A stretch of 64,000 nucleotides of DNA, taken from NCBI GenBank assembly GCA_016720655.1, contig JADKKE010000003.1, positions 186,001 through 250,000 on the forward strand, given 5' to 3'. The notes beneath the pieces are model-generated. The model was not told the origin of the DNA. It searched no databases and saw only the letters and a list, made by a program, of their open reading frames with translations. Source of the stretch: Bacteroidota bacterium (GTDB taxonomy: Bacteria > Bacteroidota > Bacteroidia > AKYH767-A > 2013-40CM-41-45). Below, in pieces: positions 20,471 to 29,133 of the stretch. The position numbers and the translations under genes were made by a program. Each line of letters opens with the position of its first letter. The stretch's first letter is position 1.

Positions 20471-20730
20471 TTGTTAGTGCTTAGTGGTTGGTGGTTGGTG
20501 CTTAGTTCGGGAGTACTTTATTATTTAGGCTGGAGATAGAACCAAAGACCTTTCTACACCCAGAACTCTGAACCCAGAACCCTAAACCCGAAACAACTTT
20601 GAACCTTGAACCTTGAACTTTGAACCCGAAACACTGAACCCGAAACCGACTTTGAACCTTAAACCTTGAACTTTGAACTTAGCACTCAGCACCAAGGTCC
20701 CTCGCCCCCCGTCCCCCGTCCCTCGTATAG
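20471..20730. repeat. Composite heptamer-repeat module, copy 1
   Basis: Left part (20471-20505): TTGTTAG/TGCTTAG/TGGTTGG/TGGTTGG/TGCTTAG, five exact 7-nt units. A spacer of about 50 bp follows, containing CCAAAGACCTTTCTA. Then heptamers of ACCCAGA/ACTCTGA type give way to repeated TTGAACC-type units (to about 20690), followed by GTCCCTC/GTCCCCC units (20696-20727). It fills the whole gap between the divergent GT39-like gene and threonine dehydrogenase. A second copy in inverted orientation lies at 24511-24668. No gene or transposase is present. Confidence 0.85.
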
Positions 20731-20771
20731 AAGAAATCCTTACTTTTACAGCCACAATCCACATATTTCCC

Positions 20772-21722
20772 ATGAAAGAAAGCATTCTCGTCATCGGTGC
20801 CAAGGGCCAGATTGGTTCAGAATTAGTAGAAGAATTGCGGAGAATAAATGGTTCTTCCAATGTGATCGCGACTGACATTAAGGAACCGAGTCCGGAATTG
20901 CGTGATGGTGGTCCATTTGTACAACTCGACGTATTGGACTTTCCGAAATTGCTGGAAGTAGTGAAAAAGAACAATGTGAAACAGGTATATCTGTTAGCTG
21001 CACTTTTATCGGCTACAGCAGAACAAAAGATCAAGTCGGCCTGGAAATTAAATATGGAGGGACTCCTCGGAACCCTTGAAATGGCAAAAGAAGAAAAGTT
21101 CAAACTCTTCTGGCCAAGTTCCATTGCAGTATTCGGGCCCTCTACTCCCAAAGTAAATACTCCTCAGTTTACAATTACAGAACCAAGCACAGTTTACGGT
21201 ATCAGCAAACTTGCAGGCGAACGCTGGTGCGAATATTATTTCCAGAAATTCGGCGTGGATGTGCGTAGTATTCGTTATCCCGGATTAATTGGCTATAAAA
21301 CAGAACCGGGTGGAGGAACGACAGATTATGCTGTTCATATTTTCCACGAAGCACTCAAAACGAAAACCTACGAAAGTTTTCTTTCTGCAAATACAGCATT
21401 ACCAATGATGTATATGCACGATGCCTTGAATGCAACGATAGGATTGATGGATGCAGATCCTTCACGTGTGAAAGTGCGGAGCAGTTACAACATCGCTTCC
21501 ATGAGCTTCACACCGCAACAACTCGCCGATGAAATTTGTAAACACATTCCCGAATTTAAAATCACTTACAAACCGGATGTCCGCCAGCAGTACGCCGACT
21601 CATGGCCACAAAGCATCGACGATTCCGTTGCTCGTGCCGATTGGGGCTGGCAACATGAATACGACCTCGCCAAAATGACGAAGGATATGCTCGAGCACAT
21701 TCAACAAATGGTGGAACATTGA
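20772..21722 (+). CDS. NAD-dependent L-threonine 3-dehydrogenase (epimerase-type SDR)
   Basis: I chose the ATG at 20772 because the Rossmann motif GAKGQIGSELV follows at once; the 33-codon upstream extension is encoded by the repeat array and is unlikely to be translated. The product has 316 residues. An SDR active-site pair YGISK (about 142-146) follows the SSIAVFGP strand, and the YPGLIGYKTEPGGGTTDYA block matches the threonine dehydrogenase branch of NAD-dependent epimerases found in Bacteroidota. The reaction is oxidation of L-threonine to 2-amino-3-ketobutyrate, with glycine formed in the next step (kbl not in this window). Confidence 0.88.
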   Translation: MKESILVIGAKGQIGSELVEELRRINGSSNVIATDIKEPSPELRDGGPFVQLDVLDFPKLLEVVKKNNVKQVYLLAALLSATAEQKIKSAWKLNMEGLLGTLEMAKEEKFKLFWPSSIAVFGPSTPKVNTPQFTITEPSTVYGISKLAGERWCEYYFQKFGVDVRSIRYPGLIGYKTEPGGGTTDYAVHIFHEALKTKTYESFLSANTALPMMYMHDALNATIGLMDADPSRVKVRSSYNIASMSFTPQQLADEICKHIPEFKITYKPDVRQQYADSWPQSIDDSVARADWGWQHEYDLAKMTKDMLEHIQQMVEH

Positions 21723-21792
21723 ACATTTACCTGCTTTTTAATTCATTGCTGCGATAGCAGATTTTCTCCAAAATAATTTGTTAAGAAAAGAG

Positions 21793-21945
21793 GTTATGAA
21801 TTATGAGTTATGAATTATGAGTTGGCCATATCATATTAATAAAATAAACTGAAAATATATATCAGGAAAAATCTTTTTTTATTCTCTTCTCATAACTCAT
21901 AACTCATAACTCATAACTCATAACTCATAACTCATAACTCATAAT
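21793..21945. repeat. TCATAAC heptamer array with inverted left arm
   Basis: Left arm (21793-21823): GTTATGA/ATTATGA-type units. Right arm (21890-21945): eight contiguous TCATAAC units, seven of them exact. The arms are inverted relative to one another and flank about 66 bp of AT-rich sequence, so a long hairpin can form. It fills the gap between threonine dehydrogenase and cysS. Confidence 0.9.
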
Positions 21946-21977
21946 AAACTCATAAACATAACTCCTACCGAATCAAT

Positions 21978-23465
21978 TTGCCTATGAACCCCGCTCAGTT
22001 ATACATCTACAACTCCCTTACAAGAAAAAAAGAAGAATTCGTACCGATGGTTCCGGGCTTTGTGGGGATGTATGTGTGCGGACCAACAGTTTACGGACAA
22101 CCACATCTTGGACATGCCCGTCCGTACATCACTTTTGATGTGGTGAATCGTTTTCTGGAGCATCTTGGATACAAAGTTCGCTACGTTCGCAACATCACGG
22201 ATGTTGGTCACCTGGAGAATGATGCGGATGAAGGCGAAGATAAAATTGCAAAGAAAGCCAGGATTGAAAAACTGGAGCCGATGGAAATCGTGGAACTCTA
22301 TACAGAGAAATTCCACGAAGCCATGCGCGCACTGAACAACAGAAATGTAAGTATCGAACCGCGTGCATCCGGGCATATCATCGAACAAATTACGATGATT
22401 GAAGAGATCATTAAAAACGGTTGGGCTTATGAATCCAATGGTTCGGTTTATTTTGATGTATTGAAATACAGCAAGACGCACGATTACGGAAAATTAAGCG
22501 GTAGAATTATTGAAGATCTGATCGCTGGTGCAGGTAACGAGCGTCGTGAATTGGAAGGACAAGCAGAAAAACGCAATCCTGCTGATTTTGCTTTGTGGAA
22601 AAAAGCATCGCCTGAACACATCATGCGCTGGCCTTCACCCTGGAGCGATGGTTTTCCGGGCTGGCATATCGAATGTTCTGCGATGAGTACAAAATATCTT
22701 GGAGAAACGTTCGATATACACGGCGGTGGAATGGATCTTTTGTTTCCGCATCACGAAAGTGAAATAGCACAAAGCAAAGGAGCATGCGGTAAAGCGCCTG
22801 TTCGTTATTGGGTTCACAATAATATGATCACCATCAACGGACAGAAGATGGGCAAGTCACTGGGTAATTTTATTAACCTGGAAGAATTTTTTACGGGTTC
22901 GCATAAATTACTCGAACAGGCATATTCTGCCATGACGATTCGGTTCTTTGTTTTGCAAGCGCATTACAGAAGCACACTTGATTTTTCAAACGAAGGATTA
23001 AAAGGTGCGGAGAAAGGAATGATTCGTTTGCTCAATGCAAAAGAAGTACTTCATAAAATTAAACCCGGAGCAACATCTACGAGCGATGTGAAAGCATTGC
23101 GGCAAGCATGTTATGATGCGATGCTTGATGATTTCAATACAGCAATTACTATTGCTCAGTTGTTTGAAGCCGTCCGCATCATCAATTCTGTGAATGCAGG
23201 AACAGAAAGCATCACAGCAGAAGATCTTGAATTGCTGAAACAAACCTATGATGATTTTGTATTCAAAATTCTGGGCTTGAAAGAAGAAGAACAACAGAAC
23301 CAGGGAGATCTTGACAATGTGATGCAAATGGTTTTGCGGGTGCGTGCAGAAGCAAAGACAAAAAAAGATTTTGCCACCAGCGATAAAATCCGCGACGAAC
23401 TCGCCGGACTCGGATTCAAAATCAAAGACGAAAAAGACGGCACGACATCCTGGACCAAAGAATAA
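21978..23465 (+). CDS. cysS: Cysteinyl-tRNA synthetase
   Basis: The product (about 490 residues) attaches cysteine to tRNA-Cys. The class I signatures are clear: the N-terminal CGPTVYGQPHLGHARPYITFD gives the zinc-binding Cys and the HIGH-like HLGH (about residues 32-45). GWHIECSAMS and FPHHESEIAQS provide the other zinc ligands. The KMSKS motif reads KMGKS near residue 290. The C-terminal DALR/anticodon part ends KIRDELAGLGFKIKDEKDGTTW-like. Length is normal. ATG at 21984 (MNPAQLYIYN) may be the true start instead of 21978, a two-codon difference. Confidence 0.97.
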   Translation: MPMNPAQLYIYNSLTRKKEEFVPMVPGFVGMYVCGPTVYGQPHLGHARPYITFDVVNRFLEHLGYKVRYVRNITDVGHLENDADEGEDKIAKKARIEKLEPMEIVELYTEKFHEAMRALNNRNVSIEPRASGHIIEQITMIEEIIKNGWAYESNGSVYFDVLKYSKTHDYGKLSGRIIEDLIAGAGNERRELEGQAEKRNPADFALWKKASPEHIMRWPSPWSDGFPGWHIECSAMSTKYLGETFDIHGGGMDLLFPHHESEIAQSKGACGKAPVRYWVHNNMITINGQKMGKSLGNFINLEEFFTGSHKLLEQAYSAMTIRFFVLQAHYRSTLDFSNEGLKGAEKGMIRLLNAKEVLHKIKPGATSTSDVKALRQACYDAMLDDFNTAITIAQLFEAVRIINSVNAGTESITAEDLELLKQTYDDFVFKILGLKEEEQQNQGDLDNVMQMVLRVRAEAKTKKDFATSDKIRDELAGLGFKIKDEKDGTTSWTKE

Positions 23466-23481
23466 TTTTTAAATCATTTCA

Positions 23482-24513
23482 ATGAATTCCCGAACTGCCT
23501 CTTTGCGTCCTTTGCGTATTACTTTGCGAACTTTGCGTGAACTAATTTTCCTGTGTTCCTTGATATATCTCATTTCATCTTGCAAGGAACCTAAGAAACC
23601 CCAGCAAACTACTACGACAGTCACCCAGCCAACCATCATCGCCCCAATATTCAACGCCGACTCCGCTTACGCATTTGTAAAAGCCCAATGCGATTTTGGT
23701 CCGCGTTCCCGGCACCAAGCCTCATGCCGCCTGCGCAGAATACATTGTGAATAAGTTCAAAACCTATACGCCTAGCGTTACAATTCAAACCGGAGTCGTC
23801 ACAACCTTCGATGGTGTAAAACTAAACATCAAGAATATCATTGCTTCATTCAATCCGCAAAGCAAATCACGCGTACTCTTGTTTGCACACTGGGACACAC
23901 GTCCCTGGGCTGATCAGGATACAGCAGGAAAAATGACCCAATCATTGGAGCCGATGATGCCGGAAGCGGAGTAGGAGTGTTACTTGAAATTGCGAGGCAG
24001 TTATCAGCACAGGCTCCTTCGATAGGAATTGATCTGATTTGTTTTGACGCAGAGGATTGGGGAAAGAAAGATGGAGGAGAGGAGAGCGAAGACACATATG
24101 CACTCGGTACTCAGTTCTGGGCAAAGACACCGCACATTCCCGGTTACATCGCTGACTACGGAATTCTTCTCGACATGGTTGGTGCAAAAGGTGCACAGTT
24201 CCGCATGGAAGGATTTTCAAAACAATACGCGCAATTTGTGATTGATAAAGTCTGGAAGACTGCAGCCCGACTCGGCTACAGCGATTATTTTCTCTATCAG
24301 GAATCCGGTTTTGTGACCGATGATCATGTGTATGTGAATCGGATCAACATTCCATCCATCGATATCATTCATTCCAATCCTTCCACCCGCCATGGTTTCG
24401 GCTCGCATTGGCACACTCACCGAGACAATATGGACATCATCGATCGCAACACCTTAAAAGCTGTTGGGCAGACTTTGTTGGAGGTGATTTTTTCGGAAGG
24501 GAAAACAGTTTAA
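23482..24513 (+). CDS. M28 family peptidase / glutaminyl cyclotransferase-like lipoprotein, two frameshifts in the assembly
   Basis: Three frames (23482-23754, 23696-23974, 23977-24513) together give one M28 protein of about 340 residues. Lesion 1 near 23703: FGPR..VPGTK needs two bases, as if CGCGCG shortened to CGCG. Lesion 2: A5 at 23929-23933 should be A6, restoring AGKNDPIIGADDAGSGVGVLLEIA. Zinc-site motifs are present: HWDTRPWADQD, the DDAGSG segment, FDAEDWG, LLDMVGAKGA, TDDHVYVN and HWHTHRDN. The lipobox is LISSC near residue 34. The fold also includes glutaminyl-peptide cyclotransferases, which form pyroglutamate at protein N-termini; this is my preferred role in a T9SS organism but is not proven. 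Confidence 0.85.
23501..23537. repeat. CTTTGCG repeat inside the start of the M28 gene
   Basis: Four copies of CTTTGCG occur with spacings of 9, 12 and 9 bp. The repeat lies between the ATG and the hydrophobic core of the next gene's signal peptide and is read as SLRPLRITLRTLR. CTTTGCG-rich intergenic repeats are frequent in environmental Bacteroidota (from memory). Confidence 0.75.
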
Positions 24514-24668
24514 GGTTCAAGGTTCAATGTTCAAGGTTGTTTTGAGTTCCGGGTTCCGGGTTCAGAGTTCAGTGTTCTGGATTTAGAAAGGGTTTTGGCT
24601 TTCATTCAAGTCAGAGGAATAATTCTTGGCCGGACTAACAACTAACAACTAAATCACAAGCAACTAAC
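24511..24668. repeat. Composite heptamer-repeat module, copy 2 (inverted)
   Basis: Read on the minus strand it has the same order as copy 1: TTGTTAG units (plus-strand CTAACAA, about 24632-24665), a spacer containing AACCCTTTCTA, ACCCGGA/ACTCTGA units, then TTGAACC units (24511-24540). It lies downstream of the M28 gene. The mirror-image layout of copies 1 and 2 shows that the module has a defined internal order and is not a random simple repeat. Confidence 0.85.
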
Positions 24669-24785
24669 GCGTCTTTGAAAAGAAAAAAATCCCAAACTGT
24701 AAGATCAACCGGCATTTCGCCCAAAACCACTGCCACCTCCGCCCGATCTTTTCCGTAAAGAAGGTATTCTTAAAACCCCTTATTT

Positions 24786-25298
24786 ATGAAAAAGATCTTT
24801 TCGATTCTTTTTTTTGTGAGTATCATTTGCATTTCATCACAGGTGAAAGCAGATTATACAACAAGCTTTGGTGCACGTGTAGGAAAATTTGCAACGGGTG
24901 CCAGTCTAAAACATTTCTTTGATGCAAATGGAAGTACCGGATTTGAAATCTGGGGAACCATCACGCGCGAAGCGAATAGTGGTTACATGGGCAAAGCATT
25001 CTTTGTAAAACAAGTGACTATCTTCAACTCAAAACTCCAGATCCCTGTGGATATGGTGTTCGGTGTGGGCGGACACTTTGGTTTGTTCAAAGACAATTAT
25101 TACCACATCGTGAAAGGCGAACCTGAATACTACGAACACAATGCTCTGAATGCCGGAATCGATGCACAGTTTGGCTTGGAATACAATTCCCGCCGCGTTC
25201 CAATAACGGTAGGCATAGATGTAAATCCTTATTACGGCTTACTCAACCCCGGCCCGGAATGGTTAGACGTCGGGTTGAACGTACGATTTAAATTTTAG
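24786..25298 (+). CDS. Small outer-membrane beta-barrel protein
   Basis: The protein has 170 residues and a signal peptide (MKKIFSILFFVSIICISSQV, cleavage before KADYT). Amphipathic strands alternate with turns (TTSFGARVGKFATGASLKHF, GGHFGLFKDNYY, VGIDVNPYYGLLN), and the last residue is an aromatic Phe in LNVRFKF, the usual outer-membrane barrel ending. Length fits an 8-stranded barrel. No family could be recognised. A palindrome right after the stop probably ends transcription. Confidence 0.7.
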   Translation: MKKIFSILFFVSIICISSQVKADYTTSFGARVGKFATGASLKHFFDANGSTGFEIWGTITREANSGYMGKAFFVKQVTIFNSKLQIPVDMVFGVGGHFGLFKDNYYHIVKGEPEYYEHNALNAGIDAQFGLEYNSRRVPITVGIDVNPYYGLLNPGPEWLDVGLNVRFKF

Positions 25299-25301
25299 AA
25301 A

Positions 25302-25365
25302 AAGGGACGGGGGACGAGGGGCGAGGGACGTCTCCCGTCCCAACGTCCCTCGTCCCCCGTCCCTT
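25302..25365. terminator. GTCCCYC-family palindrome, probable bidirectional terminator
   Basis: AAGGGACGGGGGACGAGGG (25302-25320) is a perfect 19-bp inverted repeat of 25347-25365. The arms consist of the same heptamers as at 20.7 and 46.6 kb. It sits between convergent genes (barrel protein and asnS) and is flanked by A and T tracts, so termination in both directions is likely. Confidence 0.7.
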
Positions 25366-25368
25366 CCT

Positions 25369-26751
25369 TTAAAAATCAGCGTTTTTTGGTGTTCTCGGAA
25401 ACGGAATCACATCCCTGATATTCGTCATCCCCGTAACAAAAAGCATCAGGCGTTCGAAACCCAATCCAAAACCGGAGTGTTCACATGCGCCATACTTACG
25501 TGTGTCGAGATACCACCACAAATCTTTTTCAGGAATATGCATCTCGGTGATACGCGCCATGAGTTTTTCGTAATTCTCTTCACGTTGTGAACCACCGATA
25601 ATCTCGCCTATCCAGGGAAACAATACATCCATCGCGCGAACAGTCTTGCCATCTTCATTTTGTTTCATGTAAAAAGCCTTGATCTCTTTCGGGTAGTCTG
25701 TAAGAATCACCGGCCTTTTAAAATGTTCAACGAGATAATTTTCATGCTCCTTTTGTAAATCCGTTCCCCATTTCACAGGGAATTCGAATTTTTTTCCGGA
25801 GTTCACCAGGATGTCTACTGCTTTTGTATAGCTAAGACGTTCAAAAGGATTGGACACAACAAATTGCAAACGACCGATCAATTCTTTATCGTAAAGATTA
25901 TTCAGAAACTCCAGATCATCTTTGCAATGATCCAATGCATACTGAATTAAATATTTCAAAAAATCTTCTGCAAGATCCATGTTGTCCTGAATGTCATAGA
26001 AAGCCATTTCAGGTTCTATCATCCAGAACTCTGCAAGATGTCGTGGTGTGTTTGAATTTTCTGCGCGGAATGTCGGACCGAAAGTATATACATTTCCCAA
26101 TGCCATCGCTGCAAGCTCTCCTTCGAGTTGTCCGCTTACAGTGAGATTTGTTGCCTTGCCAAAAAAATCTTCTTTGAAATTAATTTCACCTTCCTCTGTA
26201 CGTGGAGGATTTTTAAGATCCAAAGTTGTCACCTGGAACATTTCTCCTGCACCTTCTGCATCCGATCCTGTGATTACAGGAGAATGCAAATAGAAAAATC
26301 CGAGGTCATTAAAATATTTGTGTACAGCGAAGGCCATGTGATGACGCATGCGCAGGATTGCACCGAATGTATTTGTTCGTGGACGCAAGTGCGCGATCTC
26401 ACGAAGAAATTCCAGCGAATGTCCTTTCTTCTGCAATGGAAAACTTTCGTCAGCACCACCGAGCAAAATAATTTCCGTCGCCTGAATTTCAACGGCCTGT
26501 CCGCTGCCTTGCGATGGAACTAAAATTCCTTTCACATGCACACATGAACCTGTACTGATTTGCTTCATGAGTTCTTCGTCGAACTTCGCCACTTCCGCGA
26601 CAACCTGAATCGAGTGGATGATAGAGCCGTCGTTCACTGCGATGAATGCAATTTGTTTGTTGCCGCGCTTTGTACGCACCCAACCTTTTACTTCTGCCGG
26701 TTTACCGGTTTCCTGCGAACGAAGCAGATCAATTACCCGAATAGGTTTCAT
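25369..26751 (-). CDS. asnS: Asparaginyl-tRNA synthetase
   Basis: The 460-residue product attaches asparagine to tRNA-Asn. The N-terminal OB anticodon-binding domain (VKGWVRTKRGNKQIAFIAVNDGS) is followed by the class II core: motif 1 in RMRHHMAFAVHKYFNDLGFFYLHSPVITGSDAEGAGEMF, motif 2 in FGPTFRAENSNTPRHLAEFWMIEPEM, and motif 3 in GFGLGFERLMLFVTGMTNIRDVIPFPR. Length is normal. Flanked by the palindromic terminator downstream. Confidence 0.97.
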   Translation of the reverse strand: MKPIRVIDLLRSQETGKPAEVKGWVRTKRGNKQIAFIAVNDGSIIHSIQVVAEVAKFDEELMKQISTGSCVHVKGILVPSQGSGQAVEIQATEIILLGGADESFPLQKKGHSLEFLREIAHLRPRTNTFGAILRMRHHMAFAVHKYFNDLGFFYLHSPVITGSDAEGAGEMFQVTTLDLKNPPRTEEGEINFKEDFFGKATNLTVSGQLEGELAAMALGNVYTFGPTFRAENSNTPRHLAEFWMIEPEMAFYDIQDNMDLAEDFLKYLIQYALDHCKDDLEFLNNLYDKELIGRLQFVVSNPFERLSYTKAVDILVNSGKKFEFPVKWGTDLQKEHENYLVEHFKRPVILTDYPKEIKAFYMKQNEDGKTVRAMDVLFPWIGEIIGGSQREENYEKLMARITEMHIPEKDLWWYLDTRKYGACEHSGFGLGFERLMLFVTGMTNIRDVIPFPRTPKNADF

Positions 26752-27015
26752 TGTATGTTTTAAATTTTACCTGATGAATCCCTGCAAAAGATGCAGAAAG
26801 CAGGATTAGACTGGAAACAGAACGATAAAATTGAATCAAATTCAATATAACACTGGTGGTTCCGTTCGCAAAAAAACGAAGATTAAACGGTATTAGAAAA
26901 CCAAAATGACTTTGACTTGTTAATTAGATTGCAAAAACAAGATCGGAAGAACCTGAAAAGCAGACCTCAAGGTCAGCTAAACCCTTGCTTTCCCGCCTAC
27001 TCCCCAAATTTTTTG

Positions 27016-27023
27016 TACATTTG
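27016..27023 (+). promoter_or_regulatory. Probable -7 box of dxs
   Basis: TACATTTG matches TAnnTTTG and is 16 bp from the ATG, giving a very short leader. A TTG lies near 26985, farther upstream than normal spacing for a -33 box. Confidence 0.45.
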
Positions 27024-27039
27024 TTCACCTCGATAGATA

Positions 27040-28960
27040 ATGGAAATTAAGCCGGGTAATCTGCTGAAAAAAATCAATTATCCCGAAGATTTGCGCAAAA
27101 TGCAGGAAAATGAACTTCCTCAGGTGTGCAAGGATCTCCGGGATTTTATCATTGACATCGTTTCAGTGAATGGAGGCCATTTTGGGGCTTCTTTGGGTGT
27201 TGTCGAATTGACCGTAGCCCTTCATTATGTATTCAATACGCCTTATGATCAGTTGGTTTGGGATGTTGGCCATCAGGCTTACGGACACAAAATCCTGACC
27301 TGGTCGAAGGGAAATTTTCCATACCAACCGCGTTTACAAAGGCATTAGTGGTTTTCCGAAACGAAACGAAAGTGAATACGATACTTTTGGGGTGGGCCAT
27401 TCTTCGACTTCTATTTCTGCAGCACTTGGTATGGCTGTCGCTTCCCGATTAAAAGGTGAGAACGATCGACAGCATATTGCAGTGATCGGAGATGGAGCAA
27501 TGACAGCCGGTATGGCTTTCGAAGCACTCAATCATGCGGGAGTTGAAAACTCGAATTTGCTCGTTGTCCTCAACGACAATTGCATGAGCATCGATCCGAA
27601 TGTTGGTGCATTGAAAGAATATTTGACCGACATCACCACATCTCCGACGTATAATAAAATGAAGGACGAAGTGTGGAGATTGCTTGGTAAGATCAGCAAG
27701 TTCGGTCCGAATGCACAGGAGATTGCATCGAAAGTTGAGAATGCAGTAAAGACCACATTGCTCAAACAAAGTAATCTTTTTGAATCCTTACGCTTCCGGT
27801 ATTTTGGTCCTGTCGACGGACATGATGTTACACGACTCGTGAAAATCATGAACGATCTGAAAGATATTCCGGGTCCAAAAATTTTGCATTGCCTTACTGT
27901 AAAAGGAAAAGGCTACGAACTCGCAGAGAAGGATCAAACGAAATGGCATTCTCCCGGATTGTTTGATAAAATTTCGGGAGAAATATACAAGCCGGAAATT
28001 GTCGTTCCTCAGCCTCCGAAATACCAGGATGTCTTTGGCCATTCTATAGTGGAACTTGCCGAGAAAAATCCAAAGATCGTTGGTGTTACTCCGGCAATGC
28101 CATCAGGCTGCTCTCTGAACATTATGATGAAAGCAATGCCGGATCGTGCATTCGATGTTGGTATTGCTGAACAACATGCGGTGACTTTTTCTGCCGGACT
28201 TGCAACCCAAGGTTTAGTACCTTTCTGTAATATTTATTCTTCCTTCATGCAGCGTGGTTACGACCAGGTTGTGCATGATGTTGCTTTGCAAAATTTGCAT
28301 GTTGTTTTTTGTCTTGACCGCGGCGGACTTGCAGGTGCTGACGGGCCAACGCATCACGGAGCGTTTGATCTTGCATATTTCAGATGCATCCCGAACATGA
28401 TTGTTTCTGCTCCGATGAATGAAGAGGAGTTGCGGAATCTCATGTACACGGCGCAGTTGGAAAAAGTAGCAGCACCTTTTTCGATTCGTTATCCGAGAGG
28501 AAATGGTGTGATGGTCGACTGGAGAAAACCGTTCCAGGAAATTCCAGTTGGTAAAGGACGCATGGTTCGCGATGGAGAAGAGATTGCCATTCTTACCATC
28601 GGACATCCCGGAAATTTTGCAGTGAAAGCGTGTGATGAATTAGCCATCGAAGGATTGTTTCCCGCACATTTCGATATGCGTTTTGTAAAACCATTGGATG
28701 CGGAATTATTGCACGACATTTTTTCGAGATTTAAAAAAATTATTACTGTTGAAGATGGATGTATCATGGGTGGATTCGGATCGGCTGTCGCCGAGTTTAT
28801 GTTGGATCATGGTTATTCTTCAAGCATCACCCGGCTTGGAATACCGGATCAGTTTATTGAACATGGAGAACAAAAAGAATTGTATGCCGAATGCCATTTT
28901 GATGCAACGGCAATAAAAAATGCTGTACGCCAGCAGGTAGGGGAGTCGGTATTGGTCTGA
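27040..28960 (+). CDS. dxs: 1-deoxy-D-xylulose-5-phosphate synthase, one frameshift in the assembly
   Basis: It condenses pyruvate and glyceraldehyde-3-phosphate to DXP, the first step of the MEP isoprenoid pathway, using thiamine diphosphate. Two frames (27040-27348 and 27392-28960) join if one base is removed at 27301, giving HKILT-GRREIFHTNRVYKGISGFPKR, the expected family sequence. Motifs: VWDVGHQAYGHKI, the ThDP-binding GDGAMTAGMAF with LNDNCMSI, GPVDGHD, and the C-terminal transketolase part (AEQHAVTFSAGLATQG, HHGAFDLAYFR). The expected protein has about 640 residues. The pathway is essential in most Bacteroidota, so the break is probably a sequencing error. Confidence 0.93.
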
Positions 28961-29133
28961 AAACCCTTGTCCAGAGCTGTTTTTCACCCTCTTTTTTCAT
29001 GATTTTACCAAACAAAACCTATTCCTGACAATTTTATATTTTGTTTCGAAAAGAATTCTTCTATTTTTATGCCTAATAGATAGAAGTATGACTATTTTAT
29101 TCTGAAATATTTTAATTGAAGGAAGGAGACCAC

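Noticed and set aside
20471..21945. CRISPR array
   Set aside because: Units are 7 bp with no unique spacers between them and there are no cas genes.
20471..24668. Insertion sequence or composite transposon
   Set aside because: No transposase frame in or near the modules; bracketed genes are housekeeping. Mobility of the module itself remains open.
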